From Shewanella electrodiphila (lineage in GTDB: Bacteria > Pseudomonadota > Gammaproteobacteria > Enterobacterales > Shewanellaceae), in assembly GCF_023283985.1 (NCBI RefSeq), contig NZ_JAKIKU010000006.1, forward strand, positions 124,001-188,000: a DNA stretch of 64,000 bases, written 5' to 3'. The notes beneath the pieces are model-generated. The model did no database searches. It had not been told where the DNA came from and saw nothing but the letters and a program-made list of their open reading frames with translations. The translations under genes were made by a program, and so were the position numbers. Numbering within the stretch: position 1 is the first letter of the stretch; every line of letters starts with the position of its first letter. Below are positions 56,057 through 64,000 of this stretch, one piece after another.

Positions 56057-56132
56057 AAGCATATATTGTGCAACTTTTTAATAATACGCATACAAAAACA
56101 ACTATCTTTATACCCTGACCAGAGACGTTATC

Positions 56133-57491
56133 ATGAGCATGATCTTGATATTAATTGGCGTAATTGCATTTATCGTTATTGCGACTTCAAAATTTAAGCT
56201 ACACCCCTTTTTGACATTAATTTTGGCTTCTTTTTTAGCCGCATTTGCCTATGGCTTACCTAGTGCCGACATTGCCAAAACCATTACCAGTGGCTTTGGC
56301 GGTATTTTAGGTTACATAGGGCTTGTTATTGTACTCGGTACCATCATAGGCACGATTTTGGAAAAAAGCGGTGCCGCTATCACCATGGCCGATGTAGTCA
56401 TTAAAGTGCTGGGTAAACGTTTCCCAACGCTCACCATGTCGATAATCGGTTACATCGTCTCTATTCCTGTATTTTGTGATTCAGGTTTTGTCATTTTGAA
56501 CTCGTTAAAACAGTCAATGGCAAATCGAATGAAAGTTTCAAGTGTTTCCATGAGTGTTGCTCTTGCAACGGGTTTATACGCAACCCATACTTTTGTGCCA
56601 CCCACACCTGGTCCTATTGCTGCGGCCGGTAACCTAGGCCTTGAAAATCAATTAGGCTTAGTCATTGCTATTGGTGTATTTATCGCTGCAATAGCCGCGC
56701 TTGCTGGCACATTATGGGCAAATCGTTTTGCCAATGAGCAACCTGATGGTGAAGGCGCTGAAGAACTCAATAATAAAGTTGAAGATTATGAGACCTTAAA
56801 GCAAAGCTACGGTGCACTACCTAGCCCAACAAAAGCTTTCGCACCAATCTTTGTACCAATATTGTTGATTTGCTTAGGCTCTATAGCCAACTTCCCTTCT
56901 GCGCCACTGGGTAAAGAAGTCATATTTGATACCTTGATGTTTTTAGGTCAGCCAGTTAATGCCTTAATGATTGGTCTGTTACTCGCCATTCCTTTGTTGA
57001 AAAGCGCTGACAAAATTAAAGAGTTCAGCGAACGTATTAGCCAAGGCTTAATTGTTGCCGCGCCTATTTTATTAATCACTGGTGCAGGCGGCGCATTCGG
57101 TGCTGTTCTCAAAGCTACTGAAATCGGTACTTTCCTTGGAAGTAGCTTGTCGGCATTAGGTGTCGGGATATTTATGCCGTTCATTGTGGCTGCAGCATTA
57201 AAATCAGCACAAGGTTCGTCAACGGTTGCATTAGTGGCTACATCAGCTTTAGTCGCGCCACTGCTGGGTGATATTGGTCTTGCAAGTGATATGGGACGTG
57301 TATTAACCGTTATGGCCATTGGCGCGGGTGCTATGACCGTATCACACGCTAATGACAGCTTCTTCTGGGTGGTTACCCAGTTTAGTCGCATGAGCGTTAA
57401 ACAAGCATATCGTGCGCAAACCATGGCAACACTGGTTCAAGGTGTTACAGCCATGACACTGGTTTACCTTTTAAGCTTAGTTTTGCTTTAA
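56133..57491 (+). CDS. GntP-family permease (probable glycerate/gluconate transporter)
   Basis: Inner-membrane proton symporter of 452 residues with about 12 hydrophobic segments. Family motifs include the N-terminal HPFLTLILASFLAAFAYG, IPVFCDSGFVILN and ATHTFVPPTPGPIAAAGNL, and the late SHANDSFFWVVTQFS. The place between cdaR and a glycerate kinase gene makes glycerate the likeliest substrate; gluconate cannot be excluded by sequence. Confidence 0.9.
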   Translation: MSMILILIGVIAFIVIATSKFKLHPFLTLILASFLAAFAYGLPSADIAKTITSGFGGILGYIGLVIVLGTIIGTILEKSGAAITMADVVIKVLGKRFPTLTMSIIGYIVSIPVFCDSGFVILNSLKQSMANRMKVSSVSMSVALATGLYATHTFVPPTPGPIAAAGNLGLENQLGLVIAIGVFIAAIAALAGTLWANRFANEQPDGEGAEELNNKVEDYETLKQSYGALPSPTKAFAPIFVPILLICLGSIANFPSAPLGKEVIFDTLMFLGQPVNALMIGLLLAIPLLKSADKIKEFSERISQGLIVAAPILLITGAGGAFGAVLKATEIGTFLGSSLSALGVGIFMPFIVAAALKSAQGSSTVALVATSALVAPLLGDIGLASDMGRVLTVMAIGAGAMTVSHANDSFFWVVTQFSRMSVKQAYRAQTMATLVQGVTAMTLVYLLSLVLL

Positions 57492-57512
57492 CCCGCTATT
57501 GTTATCCATTGT

Positions 57513-57539
57513 AGCCACCCTTAAGTAGGTGGCTCTTTT
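57513..57539 (+). terminator. Weak terminator/attenuator between permease and glycerate kinase
   Basis: Stem AGCCACC/GGTGGCT with an eight-base loop and CTTTT after it. It may lower readthrough into the kinase gene. Confidence 0.55.
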
Positions 57540-57557
57540 AAACCCAAGAGAGATAAT

Positions 57558-58733
57558 ATGAAAATAGTCATTGCCCCTGATTCGTTTAAAGAAAGTCTGA
57601 GTGCATTAGGTGTTGCTAATGCTATTGAAGAAGGTTTTAAGCGTGTGTTTCCTGATGCTGAATATTGCAAAGTACCCATGGCCGATGGCGGTGAAGGTAC
57701 TGTACAAGCCATGGTAGATGCCACTGGCGGCAAAATGCAAAAGCTTCAAGTCACAGGGCCTGATGGACAACCAGTTAACGCACATTATGGCATTTTGGGT
57801 TCAAGCAATAATGACTCAGGCACTAGCACTGGCTCTGGCACAGCTGTTATTGAAATGGCTGAAGCATCCGGTTTACATCACATTGAAAGAGATAGAAGAA
57901 ACCCTATGCTGACCACCAGCTTTGGAACTGGGGAACTTATTCGTGATGCACTAGATAAAGGCATAAATCACATAATTCTAGGCTTGGGGGGGAGTGCGAC
58001 AAACGATGGCGGCGCGGGAATGGCGCAAGCTTTAGGCTTTAAACTGCTTACAGCAAACGGGAGTGTTATTGGCCATGGCGCTGCAGGACTCAGCCAGCTA
58101 GCTGAGATTGATAGTTCATCTGCACACCCACTCATTGCTGATTGCAAAATCGAAGTGGCTTGTGATGTAGATAACCCTTTATGTGGTCCTAATGGTGCCT
58201 CTGCAATATTTGGCCCGCAAAAAGGCGCAACAGCAGAAATGGTCACTGAGCTTGATAATATTCTCAGCCACTTTGCCAATGTTATTAATCGCACCCTACC
58301 TGAAAATTCCGATAACGACATTGCACTTTTCCCTGGTGCTGGCGCTGCTGGCGGCATGGGCTTTGGCGTTATGGCATTGCTTAATGCACAACTTCAGCCG
58401 GGAGTTGAAATTGTCATAGAAACAGTGAAATTAGCCGACATAATGCAAGGCGCCAATATTGTCATCACTGGTGAAGGCCGTATGGATAGTCAAACCTTGA
58501 GTGGAAAAACCCCCATGGGCGTAATGCAACAAGCTTTAAAACAGGATATCCCAGTGATTGGCATTGCGGGTTGTTTAGGTTCTGGAGCAGAAAAAATACT
58601 GCAACAAGGAATGACAGCAATTTTTCCTATTATTCCCTCGTTAGTTCCGCTCGATGATATTTTAAGCAATGCACACGAAAACCTGGTTCAAACAGCTCAA
58701 AATGTCGCCGCTACACTTAAACTATCAATATAA
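57558..58733 (+). CDS. garK: Glycerate kinase (GarK family)
   Basis: Phosphorylates D-glycerate to 2- or 3-phosphoglycerate and feeds it into lower glycolysis; 391 residues. The family start KIVIAPDSFKESLSALGVA, the motif PMADGGEGTVQAMVDATGG and glycine-rich LGLGGSATNDGGAGMAQALG are intact, as is ITGEGRMDSQTLSGKTPMGV. The 2- versus 3-kinase type and GarK/GlxK naming cannot be settled here. Partner of the permease and CdaR. Confidence 0.93.
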   Translation: MKIVIAPDSFKESLSALGVANAIEEGFKRVFPDAEYCKVPMADGGEGTVQAMVDATGGKMQKLQVTGPDGQPVNAHYGILGSSNNDSGTSTGSGTAVIEMAEASGLHHIERDRRNPMLTTSFGTGELIRDALDKGINHIILGLGGSATNDGGAGMAQALGFKLLTANGSVIGHGAAGLSQLAEIDSSSAHPLIADCKIEVACDVDNPLCGPNGASAIFGPQKGATAEMVTELDNILSHFANVINRTLPENSDNDIALFPGAGAAGGMGFGVMALLNAQLQPGVEIVIETVKLADIMQGANIVITGEGRMDSQTLSGKTPMGVMQQALKQDIPVIGIAGCLGSGAEKILQQGMTAIFPIIPSLVPLDDILSNAHENLVQTAQNVAATLKLSI

Positions 58734-58799
58734 AAACGCTCGTTTAACTCAAAAACTTGCTGAGCAATAATCCATGAAGTAAAGTTAGCCCTCATAATT

Positions 58800-58834
58800 G
58801 CCAAGAAACCACTTTCATTTTAGTGGTACTTGGC
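58800..58834 (+). other. Hairpin in the region before panP
   Basis: Arms GCCAAG..ACCACT and AGTGGT.CTTGGC with a small internal asymmetry and an eight-base loop. No T run follows on the plus strand. It lies 29 bases before the panP start and could act in the leader or as a weak end of the garK transcript. Confidence 0.5.
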
Positions 58835-58862
58835 TGAAAAATAAAAATGATGGCACGAAGAC

Positions 58863-60509
58863 ATGACCGCAAAAAATTACCGACAAGCCCAAGCATCTGA
58901 AGCAAGCCTTCTACGTATATTTACCATTCCAGAAGATGCGGAATCAACACTAAGTATCATTGAGCAAAAGCTTTCTGAAGACTTAGCGGGCTTTTTAGGT
59001 AAAAGTATTGCCGCGCTTGAAAAGCCATTGTCATTAATCGAAAAAGATTTTCGAGCCTACCAAATTCCTGATTCACCGAGATTTGTTTCAGACTATACCG
59101 ATGAAATAATGAAGAATTTAGTGGCCCATTCGGTACACACTTCAGCACCGAGCTTTATCGGTCATATGACATCTGCTCTGCCGTATTTTGTATTGCCACT
59201 GTCTAAAATGATGGTTGGGTTAAATCAAAACCTCGTTAAAATTGAAACCTCTAAAGCTTTCACCCCACTTGAGCGCCAAGTGCTGGGGATGATGCATCAT
59301 TTGATTTTTGATCAGGCTGACAGTTTTTACAACCAATGGATGCATAGCGCTAATTACTCCCTTGGCGCATTTTGCTCCGGCGGCACCGTGGCAAATATCA
59401 CCGCTTTATGGATTGCTAGAAATCAATTATTAAAAGCAGACGGCACCTTCAAAGGAGTTAATCGTGAAGGGCTCCCACGTGCATTAAAGCATTATGGCTA
59501 TGATGATTTAGCCATATTAGTGTCTGAACGAGGTCATTACTCAATAGGAAAAACTGCTGACTTATTGGGGATTGGCCGCGACAACATTGTCAGTATCCCA
59601 ACCAATGCCAACAACAAAGTTGATGTTGAACAAATGCGCCAAACGGCTGCGAAACTCGCCAAAGAAAACATCAAAGTGATGGCGATTGTCGGCGTTGCTG
59701 GCACAACAGAAACAGGCAATATTGACCCATTATCTGAACTAGCCCAATTAGCATCAGAATTACAATGTCACTTCCATGTTGATGCAGCTTGGGGCGGCGC
59801 AAGTTTATTATCAGATAAATACCGTTACTTGCTTAAAGGCATTGAACTGGCTGACTCAGTGACCATTGATGCCCATAAACAAATGTATGTACCGATGGGC
59901 GCTGGAATGGTGTTGTTTAAAGACCCTGAGCTTGCCCATGCCATAGCACACCATGCTGAATATATACTCCGCGTTGGTTCTAAAGATTTAGGGAGCCAAA
60001 CATTAGAAGGCTCTAGACCAGGCATGGCAATGTTAGTACATGCTTGTTTACAGATCATCGGTAGTGAAGGTTATGAGATTCTGATTAATAACAGCCTTGA
60101 AAAAGCGCGCTACTTTGCACAAGAAATTAACCAGCACCAAGAATTCGAATTAATAACCGAACCAGAGCTGTGCATTTTGACCTATCGCTATGTACCACAA
60201 GCTGTGCAATCCTTTATGGAACAAGCTTTACGTAATAATGATATTGCGAGTGTTAAACTGTGCAATAAATTGCTCGATGGTTTAACTCAGTTCATTCAAA
60301 AACATCAACGTGAACAAGGAAAGTCTTTCGTTTCACGTACGCGTATAAAGCCCGCGAAATATCAGCGACAAGCAACGACGGTATTTAGAGTGGTATTAGC
60401 TAATCCGCTAACCACTGATGAAATATTAAATGACGTACTGCAGGAACAAACTGAAATAGCGAAGCTTGATAGCCATTATTTACCGCAATTACTCGCAATG
60501 ACTGAATAA
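58863..60509 (+). CDS. panP: PanP, pyridoxal-dependent aspartate 1-decarboxylase
   Basis: Group II PLP decarboxylase of 548 residues. It has the N-terminal domain of the PanP subfamily (SLLRIFTIPEDAESTLS, SFIGHMTSALPYF) and the PLP core. The motif HVDAAWGG carries Asp307 and TIDAHK carries the Schiff-base Lys339. In Vibrio the homologue makes beta-alanine from aspartate for pantothenate/CoA in place of PanD. Automatic pipelines often call it glutamate decarboxylase. Single gene with a strong bidirectional terminator. Confidence 0.88.
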   Translation: MTAKNYRQAQASEASLLRIFTIPEDAESTLSIIEQKLSEDLAGFLGKSIAALEKPLSLIEKDFRAYQIPDSPRFVSDYTDEIMKNLVAHSVHTSAPSFIGHMTSALPYFVLPLSKMMVGLNQNLVKIETSKAFTPLERQVLGMMHHLIFDQADSFYNQWMHSANYSLGAFCSGGTVANITALWIARNQLLKADGTFKGVNREGLPRALKHYGYDDLAILVSERGHYSIGKTADLLGIGRDNIVSIPTNANNKVDVEQMRQTAAKLAKENIKVMAIVGVAGTTETGNIDPLSELAQLASELQCHFHVDAAWGGASLLSDKYRYLLKGIELADSVTIDAHKQMYVPMGAGMVLFKDPELAHAIAHHAEYILRVGSKDLGSQTLEGSRPGMAMLVHACLQIIGSEGYEILINNSLEKARYFAQEINQHQEFELITEPELCILTYRYVPQAVQSFMEQALRNNDIASVKLCNKLLDGLTQFIQKHQREQGKSFVSRTRIKPAKYQRQATTVFRVVLANPLTTDEILNDVLQEQTEIAKLDSHYLPQLLAMTE

Positions 60510-60530
60510 GCTTCAATTTAATTGACCAAT

Positions 60531-60558
60531 AAAAAACCAGCCTTGTGGCTGGTTTTTT
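60531..60558. terminator. Bidirectional terminator between panP and secF
   Basis: Twelve-base stem AAAAAACCAGCC/GGCTGGTTTTTT with a four-base loop, usable from both sides. Confidence 0.92.
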
Positions 60559-60604
60559 ATTGCTGCAAAGCCTTATTGACACAAACTTAACTGATGCAAT
60601 TTCA

Positions 60605-61549
60605 TTAAGAATACGTTTCTTCAATATCGATAGGCTGAGGAATGTAATCGGCAGCTTTTAGACCAAACAGTTGCGGTAAAGTCACCCCTAGCGCAATGGA
60701 TGAACAAGTTCCGCATATGATGCCAACGAATAACGCGATTGAGAAACCTTGTAAACTAGCACCTGCCAATAACCACAAACTTGACACTGTCACTAATGTC
60801 GTACCTGAAGTGACTAACGTGCGCGAAAAGGTCGCTTTAACCGCCTCGTTAATAATCTCATTGGTGTCACCTTTTGGTCTCATCCGCATGATTTCTCTGA
60901 CTCGATCAGCAATGATGATTGAGTCATTGAGTGAATAACCTAATACTGCTAATAACGCTGCTAAAACCGTTAAATTAAATTCTAGCTGTAAGACTGCAAA
61001 TACCCCTAGAACGATAATGATATCCGTCATCAAAGCAAGTAAAGCACCAGATGCTAAACGCCAATCAAAACGCATACTTAAGTACACCATGATCATCACT
61101 AAACAAACCAGTACTGCAAGCCCGCCTTGTTCTACCATTTCATTACCGACTTGCGGCCCTACAATACTGTGACTGATAAGTGTTACCTGCTCGCTAATCT
61201 GAGCAAGTGCATCCGTTATTCCGACATCACCAGCCAATTCATCACTATAACGCAGTATCCATTGACCTTCTTCTGACGCCTTAATCACTTGCACGTCTTG
61301 GGCTAAAACATTATCCACATGCTGATTTAATTCAGTAAGTTCTATGCTTGAGTCAAGTGTGACCTCAGTTACCACGCCACCGGTGAAATCTAAGCCCCAG
61401 TTAAAACCTTTAATTCCAATCATCAAGATTGAAACCAATAAAGCACATACTGAAAATCCAGTTAATAAAAACCTAAGGCGAGTTAATCCACTTTGCGAAG
61501 GATTATTATCAAATTGGCCTTTGAAAAAACGTGTCATTATATTGTTCAT
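60605..61549 (-). CDS. secF: SecF, protein translocase accessory membrane subunit
   Basis: Inner-membrane RND-type subunit that uses proton-motive force to aid Sec export; 314 residues (E. coli 323). Six hydrophobic segments are seen. Family motifs include GLDFTGGVVTEV near 53-64 and the TM4-6 region VLGYSLNDSIIIADRVREI with the conserved Asp. Its start overlaps the secD end by four bases. Confidence 0.95.
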   Translation of the reverse strand: MNNIMTRFFKGQFDNNPSQSGLTRLRFLLTGFSVCALLVSILMIGIKGFNWGLDFTGGVVTEVTLDSSIELTELNQHVDNVLAQDVQVIKASEEGQWILRYSDELAGDVGITDALAQISEQVTLISHSIVGPQVGNEMVEQGGLAVLVCLVMIMVYLSMRFDWRLASGALLALMTDIIIVLGVFAVLQLEFNLTVLAALLAVLGYSLNDSIIIADRVREIMRMRPKGDTNEIINEAVKATFSRTLVTSGTTLVTVSSLWLLAGASLQGFSIALFVGIICGTCSSIALGVTLPQLFGLKAADYIPQPIDIEETYS

Positions 61550-63336
61550 ATTTTTACCATACGACGCTTATCACGTCCCCATACTAAATTGATGATGGCT
61601 CTTGAAAGAAAAATGCCGGTAAACATGCTGGTTAACAGTCCAAGCCCTAGTGTTAAAGCAAAGCCTTGAATGGGCCCATTACCAATGGAATAAAGCGCAA
61701 TTGCGACGATCATGGTTGTCAGGTTAGCATCGAAAATAGATGAAAATGCACTATCAAACCCACTATTAATTGACTGCGCAAAACTATTACCGAGTTTCAT
61801 TTTGTCTCTTATTCGCTCGAATATAAGCACGTTAGTATCAACGGCCATACCAACAGTAAGTACTAACCCAGCGATGCCAGGCATAGTCAGTACAGCACCT
61901 GGGATTAACGCTATAAGACCCACTAGCATCACAAGGTTGATACACAAGGCTGAATTGGCAACCCAACCTAAGCGTCGATACCAAAAGGCAATAAATGTCA
62001 GTGTTAAACCGAGCCCCAATGCCAACGCAGCAAAACCATTTTTAACGTTATCAGCACCAAGACTTGGGCCAATGGTCCGTTCTTCAACGATGGTGACTGG
62101 TGCGGTCAATGAACCCGCGCTCAATAGCATGGCTAACTCTTGAGACTCAGCAAGGCTACCACTGCCTGTTATCCTAAAACGATTCCCTAATTGCGATGTA
62201 ATCGTCGCAACACTAATAACGGAGCTTTGTTCTACACTTGCGCCATCTCTACCTTGCGTAAATTCGTTATAAACCGTTGCCATAGGATTACCGACATTAT
62301 CGCGAGAAAACTGTGATATCTTGCGGCCGCCCGCTGAGTCGAGAGTCAGGTTAACCTCAGGCATTCCCATTTCACCAAGGCTAGCTCTGGCATCAATAAT
62401 GTGCTCGCCGCCGAGAATAGCCCTTCTATTAAGCGATATAGCTTGACCATTTTCATCATCCACTGACATCGCCATTGGTGAACGTGGCTCAACAAGTTCA
62501 TGAAATGAGAGTGATGCTGTTGCGCCAATTACGTTTTTAGCTGTCGCGGGATCTTGTACGCCAGGCAGTTCAATTCTGATCCTTGACTGCCCCTGCCTTT
62601 GAACAGAAGCCTCAGTAATGCCCAAGTGTTCTATTCGGCTCCGCATAATTTGCAAGTTCTGTTGTACCGTCGTGGCTCTCAATGCATCCCGCGCTTCTTC
62701 TGTTTGAGTCATCACGAGCACATTGCCATTCACCGAGCGTTGCCACTGGGGGAACTCTTCCCTTGCTGCAGCTACACCAGCTTGTAAGTCACCACTATTA
62801 CGAAAGTTAAGTTGTACCTTTCCATCGATATGCCTACCCTGTGAACCTCTGACCAATTGACGAAATTCATCAATCACCATTTGCCTATGGGCTTGATAGA
62901 CAGGTTCCATATCTACATCTAACAAAAATTGCACTCCACCTCGTAAATCTAAGCCCAATTTAATCGGGTCAAAACCAAGCTCAGTTAACCAATTAGGCGC
63001 ATCTGATTCCATGGCCAAAGCCACGAGAACATCGTCAGCTAAATAAGATTCAATCGTTGACTTAGCAGCAGCTTGTTGACTGGCATCGTTAAGCACAACG
63101 GTAACTTTATCTTCAGTTTGAGAAACAAGGCTTGTCGAAATACCTGCTATATCAAGCTGTTTAACTAACTGTTTTATTTCCACCTGATGATCGCGATCAT
63201 TGATATGCAGCGCAGCATTTTCGCCAAATATTGACGGCAATGCGCTGAGAAACATCACAGCAATAGTAAAAAGCAGGACAATGTATTTCCAACTCGCATA
63301 GCGATTAATTGGACTTTGTGGTGTTTTTTTATTCAC
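61546..63336 (-). CDS. secD: SecD, protein translocase accessory membrane subunit
   Basis: Partner of SecF with a large periplasmic head; 596 residues (E. coli 615). Motifs are LGLDLRGGVQFLLDVDME near 132-150, the DPATAKNVIGATASL head region and the C-terminal channel domain GMAVDTNVLIFERIRDKMKLG. No yajC lies beside it in the window and gene order differs from the queA-tgt-yajC-secDF cluster, so this may be a second SecDF pair; that needs the rest of the genome. Confidence 0.95.
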   Translation of the reverse strand: MNKKTPQSPINRYASWKYIVLLFTIAVMFLSALPSIFGENAALHINDRDHQVEIKQLVKQLDIAGISTSLVSQTEDKVTVVLNDASQQAAAKSTIESYLADDVLVALAMESDAPNWLTELGFDPIKLGLDLRGGVQFLLDVDMEPVYQAHRQMVIDEFRQLVRGSQGRHIDGKVQLNFRNSGDLQAGVAAAREEFPQWQRSVNGNVLVMTQTEEARDALRATTVQQNLQIMRSRIEHLGITEASVQRQGQSRIRIELPGVQDPATAKNVIGATASLSFHELVEPRSPMAMSVDDENGQAISLNRRAILGGEHIIDARASLGEMGMPEVNLTLDSAGGRKISQFSRDNVGNPMATVYNEFTQGRDGASVEQSSVISVATITSQLGNRFRITGSGSLAESQELAMLLSAGSLTAPVTIVEERTIGPSLGADNVKNGFAALALGLGLTLTFIAFWYRRLGWVANSALCINLVMLVGLIALIPGAVLTMPGIAGLVLTVGMAVDTNVLIFERIRDKMKLGNSFAQSINSGFDSAFSSIFDANLTTMIVAIALYSIGNGPIQGFALTLGLGLLTSMFTGIFLSRAIINLVWGRDKRRMVKI

Positions 63337-63496
63337 GTTTATATTCTCTGTTAAGAATTAACCGTGCACTTGATAGCTTTCAATTCCAGTGCTAACACCT
63401 TGGCTAGATAGAATAGCCAAGATTTAGGCACAGATACAAGCACACTAAAATACGCCGAATACTCGGCAATAATATATTTGTTAAAACGACAGAGAT

Positions 63497-64000
63497 TTAG
63501 CTGTAGCGGAGGTGATGATGACTGTAGAGACTATTACCGTCCTTCCAGCCTGACAGGCGAGAAACAGTACTAGAAAGCTTGCTTGTCCAATGATAAGTAA
63601 ACTTGGGTTTATCTATAGGTGTGATAAAGCGATTAAAAATCACTGGTTCAAAAAAAGCAATTTGAAGAAAATAATTAGGCTTAACGCCTGTTCCAGCGCG
63701 GTTATCGCTACTGACAACTCGTCTAACATCATTAAAGAAGTCAACACTAGCTAATTGGCTAATAAGGGGTTGCTCTTTCTCTGGTGTTAAATTTTTATGC
63801 CTTAAATCCGTGCTAACAAGCATAGAGATGAAGTCTTGGCCATCAGATAAACTCGTTTGTAGGTATGACAGAGAAGATACTGAATGACTCACGCGTAAAC
63901 TATTAGCGGGAGCTCCACTCCCCTCTTGCACACAAACGGCTATTTCAGTTGAGGAAATGTTTCTTTGGTCATCATTTAGCTGCACTTGACCAACCGCTGA
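63497..64000 (-). CDS. Unknown protein, C-terminal part (cut by window edge)
   Basis: The reading frame is open to the right edge, so the start lies outside the window. The visible 167 residues show no motif that I recognise. They have a mixed soluble character, with KPNYFLQIAFFEP near the middle and a basic, Ser-rich end (SSTVSRLSGWKDGNSLYS). It reads toward secD on the same strand, with a gap of 160 bases. No function is proposed. Confidence 0.6.
   Translation of the reverse strand, partial: SAVGQVQLNDDQRNISSTEIAVCVQEGSGAPANSLRVSHSVSSLSYLQTSLSDGQDFISMLVSTDLRHKNLTPEKEQPLISQLASVDFFNDVRRVVSSDNRAGTGVKPNYFLQIAFFEPVIFNRFITPIDKPKFTYHWTSKLSSTVSRLSGWKDGNSLYSHHHLRYS

Noticed and set aside
56948..57424. 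Long minus-strand ORF (158 codons) inside the GntP permease gene
   Set aside because: It mirrors a membrane protein gene with clear family motifs. Its translation is low-complexity Ala/Pro/Ile and it has no ribosome binding site.
57968..58357. Minus-strand ORF (129 codons) inside the glycerate kinase gene
   Set aside because: Antisense shadow; Pro/Ala/Ser-rich translation with no domain.
61712..62143. Plus-strand ORF (143 codons) inside secD
   Set aside because: Shadow of the secD frame, with biased Ser/Pro/Ala composition and no family resemblance.

Overview
The window is a chromosomal segment of a Shewanella species (Gammaproteobacteria). The diagnostic locus is an mtr extracellular electron transfer cluster at 46.4-54.0 kb: two outer-membrane decaheme lipoproteins in the omcA and mtrC positions, then mtrA and mtrB. 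MtrC, MtrA and MtrB resemble the S. oneidensis MR-1 proteins closely along their length. Base composition is AT-rich, and I see no insertion sequence, integrase, phage gene or CRISPR array.

Layout. 1-4.6 kb (minus strand): trigger factor, clpP, clpX and the start of lon, a protein quality control block with a heat-shock-type promoter before lon. 4.8-5.2 kb: tRNA-Pro, tRNA-Arg and tRNA-His in one minus-strand operon with a clear promoter and terminator. 5.4-6.3 kb: folD. 6.5-12.1 kb: a probable accessory cassette of an AraC-type regulator, a beta-propeller lipoprotein and an alkylsulfatase-like lipoprotein. 12.2-19.7 kb: cysS, ppiB, lpxH, a miaE-like gene, a Yip1-type membrane protein, a Bax-like glucosaminidase and glnS. 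19.9-22.4 kb: feoAB ferrous iron uptake. 22.6-25.4 kb: a GNAT acetyltransferase, a small parvulin and a DUF885 lipoprotein.

25.6-30.6 kb is a six-gene TonB2-type energy transduction operon (DUF3450, TtpC, ExbB, ExbD, TonB, TPR). It is followed by a DUF547 protein, a large TonB-dependent receptor and a porin, all on the minus strand. polB and dinG are divergent around a shared LexA box. Next come a TSUP transporter, priC, a DUF2057 protein, a histone-deacetylase-family protein and a ComFB-like protein. The 4.5S SRP RNA gene lies on the minus strand at 45.6-45.7 kb, just before the mtr cluster.

After mtrB there is an unrecognised membrane protein, then cdaR, a GntP-family permease and glycerate kinase (a glycerate utilisation unit), panP (pyridoxal-dependent aspartate decarboxylase), a secDF pair, and the end of an unknown gene cut by the window edge.

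Functional logic. Electrons from the periplasm pass through MtrA inside the MtrB barrel to MtrC and the OmcA-like protein on the cell surface. CRP-type sites before omcA and mtrC suggest shared cAMP control. FeoAB can import the Fe(II) made by Fe(III) reduction. The least conventional parts are the diverged cytochrome in the omcA slot, the alkylsulfatase cassette, and several clean palindromes and repeats in the intergenic regions.
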